A stretch of 10,456 nt of DNA, taken from the NCBI GenBank assembly GCA_000435715.1, contig FR882585.1, positions 1 through 10,456 of the forward strand. The letters are read 5' to 3'. Under the pieces are notes generated by a model, which was given only the letters and a program-made list of their open reading frames with translations, searched no databases and was not told the origin of the DNA. This document shows positions 1 to 5,348 of the stretch, in pieces. Origin of the DNA: Firmicutes bacterium CAG:145 (lineage in GTDB: Bacteria; Bacillota; Clostridia; Peptostreptococcales; Anaerovoracaceae). Within the stretch, counting starts at the first letter, position 1. Each line of letters begins with the position of its first letter. A program made the translations under genes and the position numbers.

Positions 1-20
1 CCCGGAGCCAACGCCGTGCC

Positions 21-36
21 CCGCCCCGGCGGGCGG
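21..36 (+). other. GC-rich hairpin at the window's left edge
   Basis: CCGCCC (21-26) pairs with GGGCGG (31-36) around a 4-base CGGC loop. The bases that follow (CAATTATTGT) contain no real T-tract, so this may be a weak or Rho-assisted terminator of a gene to the left, or only a structured intergenic sequence. An alternative stem, CGGGCG (30-35) with CGCCCG (54-59), competes with it. No coding sequence is recognisable in 1-100. Confidence 0.3.
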
Positions 37-66
37 CAATTATTGTGCGGGGACGCCCGAATATCC

Positions 67-95
67 TTGATTTTTTTCGCATAGGAGTATATCAT
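67..95 (+). promoter_or_regulatory. Probable sigma-A promoter of the rho-DUF1385-prmC operon
   Basis: A -35 box TTGATT (67-72) and a -10 box TATCAT (90-95) are separated by exactly 17 bases. The predicted start of transcription is near position 102, giving a rho leader of about 140 nt. No other good promoter is visible before rho. The call rests on consensus match and spacing only. Confidence 0.6.
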
Positions 96-101
96 AGATA
101 C

Positions 102-182
102 ATGATACGACATAGGACGGAGCGCCCCCTGCGGTCAGGACTCCGACCGGAGACGATCTCCGCTTTGATACTCTTAACATAG
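102..182 (+). other. Possible 26-codon leader ORF upstream of rho
   Basis: An ATG at 102 opens a frame of 26 codons ending at TAG 180-182. It begins almost exactly at the predicted transcription start, so it could only be translated leaderless; no ribosome binding site precedes it. The peptide is Arg-rich (residues 3, 5, 8, 11 and 15). It runs through two small hairpins that share two bases: CGGTC/GACCG (132-136 with 145-149) and CGGAGA/TCTCCG (148-153 with 157-162). E. coli rho also has an upstream leader peptide, but sequence homology is not implied. This may well be a chance ORF. Confidence 0.2.
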
Positions 183-208
183 CAATTCTGAAAATTCTGA
201 GAAAGGTA

Positions 209-230
209 GAGGACCGGCCTTTCGGTTCTC
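209..230 (+). promoter_or_regulatory. Hairpin directly before the rho ribosome binding site
   Basis: GAGGACCG (209-216) pairs with CGGTTCTC (223-230), one pair being G-U, around a 6-base loop. The stem ends four bases before the AGG (234-236) that serves as the rho Shine-Dalgarno, itself 7 bases from the ATG at 244. The hairpin leaves the ribosome site open but could stabilise the mRNA or modulate initiation. Rho genes are often autoregulated through their leaders; a role here is inferred. Confidence 0.45.
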
Positions 231-243
231 AAAAGGTAAAAAA

Positions 244-1455
244 ATGACATCTGACGAAAAACTTCTGATTTCGCAGCCCACCGCGGAAGAAAAGGAAACT
301 AAAGAAGCTAAAGAAACCAAGGAAACCAAAGAAGAACGCCCCGAAGTAGAGGGTATCTTAGAGATACAAGAAGAGAACAACTTCGGGTTTTTAAGATTTT
401 CTAATTTCCTTACCAGCGATAAGGACATATATGTATCTCCTGCGCAGATACGCAGATTCAACTTGAAGACGGGGGATAAGATAAGAGGCATAACAAGACT
501 TCCTAAAGAAGGCGAGCGGTTCGGAGCGCTTTTATATGTGCTGACTGTCAACGGTGACGAACCGGGGACGGCCATAAGAAGGCCTGACTTTGACGATCTC
601 ACGCCGGTATTTCCGTATGAGAGACTCAGACTGGAAAGCGGCAGCAGAGAGCTTTCCATGAGGCTCATAGATCTTGTGGCTCCCATAGGAAAAGGACAGA
701 GAGGCCTCATAGTGGCGCCTCCTAAGGCGGGTAAGACCGTGCTCCTCAAGAGCATAGCCGGAGCCATAGAACGGAGCTATCCTGAGATAGAACTAATAGT
801 TCTTCTGGTAGATGAACGGCCGGAAGAAGTCACAGATATGAAGCGTTCCCTGAAGACCGGGGATGTGATCTACTCCACCTTTGACGAACTTCCTCAGCAT
901 CACGTAAAAGTAGCCGAAATGGTGCTGGCCAGAGCGCAGAGACTGGTAGAACACGGCAGGGACGTTGTGATCCTGCTGGACAGCATAACAAGACTCGCGA
1001 GAGCCTATAACATGGTAGTTCCGGCCTCGGGCAGAACTCTTTCGGGAGGACTGGACCCGGGAGCGCTCCACAAGCCTAAAAAATTCTTCGGAGCCGCCCG
1101 CAAGATGGAAGAAGGCGGTTCCATAACCATTCTGGCTACTGCGCTGGTGGAAACGGGAAGCCGCATGGACGACGTGATATTCGAAGAATTCAAGGGAACC
1201 GGCAATATGGAACTTCACCTGGACCGCAAACTTTCGGAAAAGAGGATATTCCCAGCCATAAGTTTGAACAAGTCGGGCACCCGCCGAGAAGATCTTCTGA
1301 TGGATCAGGAAGAACTTGAGGCCATATGGGCCATGAGAAGAGCTCTCTCCAACAGCAACCCACAGGAAGTCACAGAGACTATCATAGAGAACTTGGCTCA
1401 TACCAGAAATAACAAAGATTTTATACAAGTCATCAAAAAAGTCATATTAGATTGA
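244..1455 (+). CDS. rho: Transcription termination factor Rho, lacking the N-terminal Rho_N domain
   Basis: This is the hexameric RNA-dependent ATPase that releases transcripts from RNA polymerase. Visible landmarks are the cold-shock-like RNA-binding fold with GFLRF at residues 48-52 and DIYVSPAQIRRF at 61-72, Walker A PPKAGKT (159-165), the catalytic DERPEEV region (190-196), Walker B VVILLDS (241-247) and the Q/R-loop region GALHKPKKFFGAA (273-285). Its 403 residues compare with 419 in E. coli Rho. The missing part is the first ~45 residues: the helical Rho_N domain is absent. In its place is a polar tail with five consecutive tripeptides, KET KEA KET KET KEE (residues 17-31). The start is firm: an in-frame TAA lies at 175-177 and no ATG, GTG or TTG occurs in frame between it and ATG 244. 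It is the first gene of an operon, 15 bases before the DUF1385 gene. Confidence 0.97.
   Translation: MTSDEKLLISQPTAEEKETKEAKETKETKEERPEVEGILEIQEENNFGFLRFSNFLTSDKDIYVSPAQIRRFNLKTGDKIRGITRLPKEGERFGALLYVLTVNGDEPGTAIRRPDFDDLTPVFPYERLRLESGSRELSMRLIDLVAPIGKGQRGLIVAPPKAGKTVLLKSIAGAIERSYPEIELIVLLVDERPEEVTDMKRSLKTGDVIYSTFDELPQHHVKVAEMVLARAQRLVEHGRDVVILLDSITRLARAYNMVVPASGRTLSGGLDPGALHKPKKFFGAARKMEEGGSITILATALVETGSRMDDVIFEEFKGTGNMELHLDRKLSEKRIFPAISLNKSGTRREDLLMDQEELEAIWAMRRALSNSNPQEVTETIIENLAHTRNNKDFIQVIKKVILD
292..336 (+). repeat. Five 9-bp coding repeats in the rho 5' end
   Basis: Five consecutive 9-base units read Lys-Glu-(Thr/Ala/Glu) and encode residues 17-31 of Rho. Such a short in-frame array could expand or contract by replication slippage without breaking the reading frame. 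It forms most of the charged tail that stands where the Rho_N domain normally is. Confidence 0.8.
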
Positions 1456-1470
1456 CGATATAGGAGAAAA

Positions 1471-2520
1471 ATGGACCTGAAGAAGATATTTTTAAAAGAA
1501 GCCTGCCCCACTTCTATAGGAGGACAGGCCATAATGGAAGGGATAATGATGAGAGGCCCTAAAAAGACCGCCATCGCCGTCAGACTGCCTGACGGAAACA
1601 TCCACATGAAGACCCAGCCTTCGCCTTCCCAGAGCAGATGGGCGAAAGTCCCCCTCGTAAGAGGCGTGGTGAGTTTTATCTCTTCCCTAGTGCAGGGGAC
1701 AAAAATACTGATGTATTCGGCCGACGTCCTTGAAGCTAACCACCCCGAAGAATACGAAAAGGACAAATTCGACGTCTGGATAGAAAATAAATTCGGCAAA
1801 GAAAAGGCGTGGAAGCTTTTGATGATACTGTCGGTAGCCATAGCGCTGATATTGTCCGTAGCTATATTCATGCTGTTTCCCACTGTGATCACGGGACTGC
1901 TCTCAAAAGTGACGGACAGCGTCATACTGCTGAACCTGACCGAGGGAATCGTGCGTCTTGCCATATTTGTCATTTATATAGCGCTGATCGCAAAGATGGG
2001 AGACATAAAGACCGTATTTCAGTATCATGGCGCTGAACACAAGACCATACACTGCTTTGAGAACGGCCTTGAGCTCACTCCAAAAAACGCTCAGCAGTTC
2101 TATACCCTTCACCCGCGCTGCGGCACCAGCTTTCTGATGTTCGTGATGGTAATAGCAGTTCTTGCCCACGCCCTCATGGGCTGGCCCAACGTGTGGATCA
2201 GAATAATTTCCAGGATACTGGTGCTGCCGCTGATAGCCGGCTTGTCTTATGAGCTGCTCAAGTGGGCGGGAAGAAGCGATAACTGGCTGGTAAAGATCTT
2301 GAGCTTGCCGGGACTTTATCTGCAAAAACTCACCACCAACGAACCCGACGAAAAACAGCTGGAAGTCGCAATAGCCGCCATGAAGGCCGTACTTCCGGAA
2401 AACGACACCCCGTATTTTGAGGGGCTCTGCGATCTAAACGGAGAGCCGCTGAGGGAGGAAGAAAAACACCAGGACAAGCAACAGGCAGAAGAGGAAGAAA
2501 AAGATGAGTCTACCACTTAA
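1471..2520 (+). CDS. DUF1385 family (YqhQ-type) multi-pass membrane protein
   Basis: The family is recognised by GGQAIMEGIMMRGP at residues 17-30, YHGAEHKTI at 185-193 and HPRCGTS at 214-220. Hydrophobic stretches at about residues 115-141, 157-175, 219-237 and 246-263 suggest four membrane segments. The N-terminal ~110 residues and the charged, Glu/Lys-rich C-terminal tail (about 325-349) are soluble. The conserved His, Cys and Glu residues look like a metal or catalytic site, but the biochemical function is unknown to me. AGGAG (1462-1466) lies 4 bases before the ATG. The gene sits 15 bases after rho and overlaps prmC by 17 bases, the usual clostridial linkage with prmC, so translational coupling with PrmC is likely. 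Length (349 aa) is a little longer than typical because of the tail. Confidence 0.92.
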   Translation: MDLKKIFLKEACPTSIGGQAIMEGIMMRGPKKTAIAVRLPDGNIHMKTQPSPSQSRWAKVPLVRGVVSFISSLVQGTKILMYSADVLEANHPEEYEKDKFDVWIENKFGKEKAWKLLMILSVAIALILSVAIFMLFPTVITGLLSKVTDSVILLNLTEGIVRLAIFVIYIALIAKMGDIKTVFQYHGAEHKTIHCFENGLELTPKNAQQFYTLHPRCGTSFLMFVMVIAVLAHALMGWPNVWIRIISRILVLPLIAGLSYELLKWAGRSDNWLVKILSLPGLYLQKLTTNEPDEKQLEVAIAAMKAVLPENDTPYFEGLCDLNGEPLREEEKHQDKQQAEEEEKDESTT

Positions 2521-3406
2521 AGAACTGATAAAGATAGGACAAATACAGCTTAAAGAGGCCGGCGTCGGCGACGCCGACAGAGACGCCAGAGACCTTTACT
2601 GTTTCCTTGACAAGATAGATGCAGTCGGGCTAATGATGCACTGGCAGGATACCCTTCAGGACAACGCCTGCGAAGCATACTTCGATCTCATCCAAAGGCG
2701 AGCGGCAGGCGAGCCTATGCAGTATATAACCGGCGTTCAGGAGTTCATGGGAATACCTTTTAAAGTGACTCCGCAAGTTCTCATACCGAGACAGGATACA
2801 GAGACTATGGTAGAAGACGCCATAGAAGCGATAGAGAAGGGAACACTGAGAGGCCGTTCGTTTATCAAAGCCGCAGCCATAAAAGAAGTGCTGGATCTGT
2901 GTACAGGGAGCGGAGCCGTAGGAGTTTCAATAGCAAAGATGTGCCCAAAGATCAAGGTGGTCTGTTCGGATATAAGCTCTGAAGCTCTCAAGATAGCAGA
3001 AGAGAATGCGCAGACCAGCGGATGCAAGTCTGTAAAATTTCAGGAGGGAGATCTGTTTTCCCCTTTCTGCGGAAAGCTGAGAAAGAAGAAATTTGATCTC
3101 ATAATAACTAACCCTCCTTACATACAGACCGACGTCATACCTACGCTTCAGAGGGAAGTAAAAGACCACGAGCCCATGTCCGCCCTGGACGGAGGCAAAG
3201 ACGGACTGGACTTTTACCGGCGTATCGCTGTAGAAGCCCCTTCTCACCTTAACAAAAACGGCGTTCTCATGATGGAGATAGGATACGATCAGAGAATTTC
3301 GGTGACTGAACTTTTGCAGGAGACTGTAAAGTTCTCAGATATCATCTGCCTTCAGGATCTTACCGGCAAGGACAGGATCATAGCGGCAAAACTCATAGAA
3401 AAGTAA
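2504..3406 (+). CDS. prmC: Peptide chain release factor N5-glutamine methyltransferase
   Basis: PrmC (HemK) transfers a methyl group from S-adenosylmethionine to the glutamine of the GGQ motif of release factors RF1 and RF2. The signature is NPPY at residues 203-206, which binds the target glutamine. SAM motif I, DLCTGSG, is at 131-137. The N-terminal helical domain (about 1-85) that docks the release factor carries YITGVQEF (74-81), followed by LIPRQDTE (93-100). Its 300 residues are close to the usual 280-290. The start overlaps the DUF1385 gene; GAGGAAG (2491-2497) is its ribosome site. Its substrate gene prfA lies about 2.3 kb downstream, beyond the accessory segment and rpmE, whereas in many Firmicutes the two are nearly adjacent. 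No intrinsic terminator follows prmC. Confidence 0.96.
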   Translation: MSLPLKELIKIGQIQLKEAGVGDADRDARDLYCFLDKIDAVGLMMHWQDTLQDNACEAYFDLIQRRAAGEPMQYITGVQEFMGIPFKVTPQVLIPRQDTETMVEDAIEAIEKGTLRGRSFIKAAAIKEVLDLCTGSGAVGVSIAKMCPKIKVVCSDISSEALKIAEENAQTSGCKSVKFQEGDLFSPFCGKLRKKKFDLIITNPPYIQTDVIPTLQREVKDHEPMSALDGGKDGLDFYRRIAVEAPSHLNKNGVLMMEIGYDQRISVTELLQETVKFSDIICLQDLTGKDRIIAAKLIEK

Positions 3407-3471
3407 GCAAAGGCGTGAAGCAGGTGGATCGCTGCCGCAGTAAACCGGCGCTATTGTGAGAAAATAAGATA

Positions 3472-3501
3472 TTGACACAGCCATATCAAAAGTGGTATCT
3501 T
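3472..3501 (+). promoter_or_regulatory. Strong sigma-A-like promoter of the accessory operon
   Basis: A perfect -35 box TTGACA (3472-3477) and a -10 box TATCTT (3496-3501) are separated by 18 bases, with an A-rich run upstream (3459-3471) that could act as an UP element. Transcription should begin near 3508, giving a leader of about 150 nt. The stretch from the prmC stop to here (3407-3471) contains a short weak stem (3434-3437 with 3446-3449) and no T-tract, so read-through from prmC is also possible. Confidence 0.7.
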
Positions 3502-3524
3502 TTCAACTGTAGATGATAAGTTAG

Positions 3525-3555
3525 AGCCGCCCGGAAGGCAAGACCTTGGGCGGCT
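3525..3555 (+). ncRNA. Bulged hairpin near the 5' end of the accessory mRNA
   Basis: AGCCGCCC (3525-3532) pairs with GGGCGGCT (3548-3555). After a two-base GG bulge the stem continues AAGG (3535-3538) with CCTT (3544-3547), closed by the loop CAAGA. It starts about 17 nt from the predicted transcript end and is followed by TAAATAAGG rather than a T-run, so it is not a classical terminator. It may be a 5' stabiliser or a protein- or ligand-binding leader. I do not recognise it as a named riboswitch. Confidence 0.45.
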
Positions 3556-3570
3556 TAAATAAGGCTATTT

Positions 3571-3588
3571 GGTTAGTTTAAACTAACC
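3571..3588. promoter_or_regulatory. Perfect 18-bp palindrome, possible operator
   Basis: GGTTAGTTTAAACTAACC is a perfect inverted repeat between the predicted transcription start and the regulator gene. Its right arm (CTAACC) is the beginning of the first of four 17-bp tandem repeats. A dimeric winged-helix regulator such as the one encoded immediately downstream could bind it and autoregulate. In RNA it would form a 7-bp hairpin with a TTAA loop. The operator role is inferred. Confidence 0.45.
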
Positions 3589-3650
3589 GAGGCAAAAAAC
3601 TAACCAAGGCGAAAAACTGACTAAGCTGAAAAAGTGGCCGAGACGAAAAA
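3583..3650 (+). repeat. Four imperfect 17-bp tandem repeats before the regulator gene
   Basis: The units are CTAACCGAGGCAAAAAA (3583-3599), CTAACCAAGGCGAAAAA (3600-3616), CTGACTAAGCTGAAAAA (3617-3633) and GTGGCCGAGACGAAAAA (3634-3650), without spacers. Similarity to unit 2 falls from left to right, and every unit ends in an A-tract with a 17-bp period. The array ends exactly at the regulator's AGGAG. It looks like a set of half-operators, a slippage-derived minisatellite, or both. Confidence 0.75.
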
Positions 3651-3660
3651 AGGAGCCGAT

Positions 3661-4443
3661 ATGAAGGAAAACTCTGATATTTTAAGACTTCGCGTACTTC
3701 TTGCGTTTTTAAATGACGACGAGCCCTGTACGGTGATGAGCATAGCCCGGACTCTCAAGGAGGAACATTATACCATCAGCCGGGTCATATCATCTCTTGA
3801 GAAAGAGGGACTGATAAACAGAAAAGCTCCCCGGCGTCCTGAATTGACCGAAGCCGGCAAAAGAGCGGCTCTTTTCTATCAGGAGAGGATATATACCACT
3901 ATGAATCACCTTCTTTACGAAGGAGTCAATATGGAAAGTGCGAAGAACGAGTCTTATTTTTGGGCGCTGTATAATGCTGAAGATACTATGAATGTCATCA
4001 GGAGCGCAGACGAAAAATGCCGTATCAAATACGAACTCAGAGATAAAAGACAGTTTAGCGGTTCTCTGTTATGCAGAAATATGAAAGACGGAGAATATAA
4101 ATTTCCGTTCATAATTTACAGAGAATATGCTAAAAACGGAGACAGCAGATCCATGGCCAACGATGGATTTGAGCATCCGTGCACGCTCAGCGTGGTAAGA
4201 GGAAACGGCACGATACTTCTGAAGGCTGTCGATATGAACGCGCGGTCCGGATATGACGGCAAGCTGATGAAAGGCAGAATAAAAGGTATATATTTAATTA
4301 TAGTGTTGATAATAATAAAATTATATGTTAATTTTTTATTAAAAGAATTATGCAACATACGGAGATTTAATATTGGCAGTACTTGGATTTATTCCAGGGA
4401 CAGCAATAATTGTAACGGTTGGTATACTGAGTATTGTATTTAA
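3661..4443 (+). CDS. MarR-like winged-helix regulator with hydrophobic C-terminal tail
   Basis: Residues about 1-75 form a winged helix-turn-helix: CTVMSIARTLKEEHYTISRVISSLEKEG is the HTH, followed by a Lys/Arg-Pro wing and LTEAGKRAA, as in MarR-type proteins. Residues about 85-208 are an unrecognised soluble domain, perhaps a sensor. At residue 209 base composition drops sharply and the frame continues into a hydrophobic stretch (209-227, GIYLIIVLIIIKLYVNFLL) and a 33-residue tail. The last 71 bases overlap the next ORF in another frame. ATG 3661 is preferred, with AGGAG (3651-3655) five bases upstream; a GTG at 3634 lies inside the tandem repeats and has no ribosome site. The protein is either a tail-anchored regulator or one whose original C-terminus was replaced when AT-rich DNA joined here. 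The regulator call is sound; its ligand and targets are unknown. Confidence 0.75.
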   Translation: MKENSDILRLRVLLAFLNDDEPCTVMSIARTLKEEHYTISRVISSLEKEGLINRKAPRRPELTEAGKRAALFYQERIYTTMNHLLYEGVNMESAKNESYFWALYNAEDTMNVIRSADEKCRIKYELRDKRQFSGSLLCRNMKDGEYKFPFIIYREYAKNGDSRSMANDGFEHPCTLSVVRGNGTILLKAVDMNARSGYDGKLMKGRIKGIYLIIVLIIIKLYVNFLLKELCNIRRFNIGSTWIYSRDSNNCNGWYTEYCI

Positions 4444-4612
4444 TTCTTCAGTAAAGAACGATCTAAAAGCTGCGGATTATTATATGAAAATAATGACTAT
4501 AAGTTGGGGAAGTGGAGCAGAGTACGGAGAATACGTCTATGGCTGGGATGATCATCCTTGGTGTACTATTAATGGCGCCACATCTACGCCGTATGTAAAA
4601 TGGGGCGTTTAA
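4373..4612 (+). CDS. Small membrane or exported protein of unknown function (TTG start)
   Basis: This 79-residue ORF begins with TTG, eight bases after GGAG (4361-4364). Residues 2-23 are a continuous hydrophobic segment. The rest is hydrophilic and rich in Tyr, Trp and Gly, with SWGSGAEYGEYVYGWDDHP near the middle of the tail, one Cys and a VKWGV terminus. The n-region has no positive charge, while lysines follow the hydrophobic segment at residues 28 and 32, so the topology is unclear. It overlaps the end of the regulator gene by 71 bases in a different frame. I do not recognise a family. It could be a peptide product of the accessory operon or a fragment of a larger decayed gene; upstream the frame is closed by TAA at 4340. 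Confidence 0.4.
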   Translation: MAVLGFIPGTAIIVTVGILSIVFNSSVKNDLKAADYYMKIMTISWGSGAEYGEYVYGWDDHPWCTINGATSTPYVKWGV

Positions 4613-4627
4613 GTGTAGGTATGAGTT

Positions 4628-4924
4628 ATGCAGAAAAAGAAGATGCATACGCATAAAATAAATTTAAAAAAAGTTAAACTATTATTAAAGTCTACTAATA
4701 AATCCACAGGAGCGTATATAACACAGGCCATAGTGCTTTATCTCTTATTTATATTCTATGTTGCCGACGGAATTATTACTTTTAAATTTTTAATGTATTC
4801 AGATTTGTCCTTTGGACAGATAGCTATGAAATGTGCTACGTGCTTACTATTCTTTCTGGGTGCAGTGGTTTATACAATTAAAGGAATAATTTCGCACAAG
4901 AAAAACAATGGTTCAAAAAACTAA
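4628..4924 (+). CDS. Small two-helix membrane protein of unknown function
   Basis: The 98 residues comprise a strongly basic N-terminus (KKK, HTHK, KKVK within residues 3-20), two hydrophobic segments at about residues 31-53 and 60-87, and a basic tail (HKKNNGSKN). Basic residues on both ends suggest that both termini face the cytoplasm. AGGT (4617-4620) is a weak ribosome site seven bases before the ATG; a second ATG at 4643 is possible. The gene lies 15 bases after the 79-residue ORF and is followed by a strong terminator, so it closes the accessory operon. Its size and topology are compatible with an immunity or accessory membrane protein, but nothing in the sequence proves a function. The DNA is AT-rich relative to the flanking housekeeping genes. 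Confidence 0.55.
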   Translation: MQKKKMHTHKINLKKVKLLLKSTNKSTGAYITQAIVLYLLFIFYVADGIITFKFLMYSDLSFGQIAMKCATCLLFFLGAVVYTIKGIISHKKNNGSKN

Positions 4925-4990
4925 GAAAGTTGAGAGAAAATACAAATTAGACCTTCTATTAGGATGCACACAACTAATGAAAAATGCTTA

Positions 4991-5032
4991 AGGGCTGAAT
5001 GGCAAATTATGCTGTTCAGCCTTTTTATTTTT
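4991..5032 (+). terminator. Intrinsic terminator of the accessory operon
   Basis: GGCTGAA (4993-4999) pairs with TTCAGCC (5015-5021). The stem extends inward through two G-U pairs and GCA/TGC to a loop of about five bases, about 12 pairs in all. It is followed by TTTTTATTTTT (5022-5032). It stops transcription 67 bases after the two-helix membrane protein gene. Confidence 0.9.
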
Positions 5033-5099
5033 AGCATGAATCTATTGGCATGTCGAGAGCCGCCGTCTGATATCGGTAGATGAAGGAGATTTTCTGATC

Positions 5100-5231
5100 A
5101 TGAGTATTAAAAAGTTATTTTTCTTAATTTTAGGATGCGTATGTCTGATTTTGGGCGGCAGTATGGGTCTGTCATATGATTTATTTCATTTTTGGCGTAA
5201 AGACTTTAAAAATACAGCAAAAATCACTTGA
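5100..5231 (+). CDS. Possible 43-residue hydrophobic peptide
   Basis: ATG 5100 follows AAGGAG (5083-5088) at a rather long spacing of 11 bases. Residues 1-5 are MSIKK and residues 6-25 are a membrane segment (LFFLILGCVCLILGGSMGLS); the tail is basic and ends KNTAKIT. The start resembles the first helix of several small membrane families, DUF454 among them, and then diverges, so this may be a remnant joined to unrelated DNA. The same frame stays open upstream to 5040 and a different frame ends at TGA 5081-5083 just before the ribosome site, which could be the 3' end of a lost gene. The stop codon overlaps the -35 box of the rpmE promoter. Confidence 0.35.
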   Translation: MSIKKLFFLILGCVCLILGGSMGLSYDLFHFWRKDFKNTAKIT

Positions 5232-5256
5232 TTTCAACGAAAAGCCGTGATATAGT
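5228..5256 (+). promoter_or_regulatory. Promoter of rpmE
   Basis: TTGATT (5228-5233) and TATAGT (5251-5256) are separated by 17 bases. Transcription should start near 5263, leaving a leader of about 86 nt before rpmE. The -35 box overlaps the TGA of the 43-residue ORF. Confidence 0.7.
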
Positions 5257-5263
5257 ATAGAGG

Positions 5264-5315
5264 CTGCATCTGATGAGCAGTAAATTTATGTCCACATCGG
5301 CCGGTCTTCGGCTGA
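5264..5315 (+). promoter_or_regulatory. Structured rpmE leader, possible L31 autoregulatory element
   Basis: Two hairpins are visible. The first is CTGC (5264-5267) with GCAG (5277-5280). The second is TCGGCCG (5297-5303) with CGGCTGA (5309-5315), one G-U pair, around the loop GTCTT. Ribosomal protein L31 genes of several bacterial groups have leader RNAs thought to bind L31 and feed back on its synthesis; I infer a similar role from position. No T-run follows, so any control would act on translation or mRNA stability. Confidence 0.4.
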
Positions 5316-5348
5316 CGACAAGAGAAGGACAGGAAAGAGGTAAGAAGC

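Noticed and set aside
793..1428. Minus-strand ORF of 211 codons opposite rho
   Set aside because: It is an antisense shadow of highly conserved Rho coding sequence, with composition biased by the sense codons and no independent signals.
3525..3560. Intrinsic terminator in the accessory leader
   Set aside because: The stem is strong but is followed by TAAATAAGG rather than a T-tract, and it sits too close to the predicted transcription start.
3583..3650. CRISPR-like array
   Set aside because: The 17-bp units are directly contiguous with no spacers, and no cas genes are nearby.
3634..3660. GTG start for the regulator at 3634
   Set aside because: It falls inside the fourth tandem repeat and has no ribosome binding site, whereas ATG 3661 has AGGAG at ideal spacing.
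5045..5073. Promoter TTGGCA-N17-TGATAT before the 43-codon ORF
   Set aside because: The -35 is good, but the -10 matches only three of six consensus positions, too weak to annotate.
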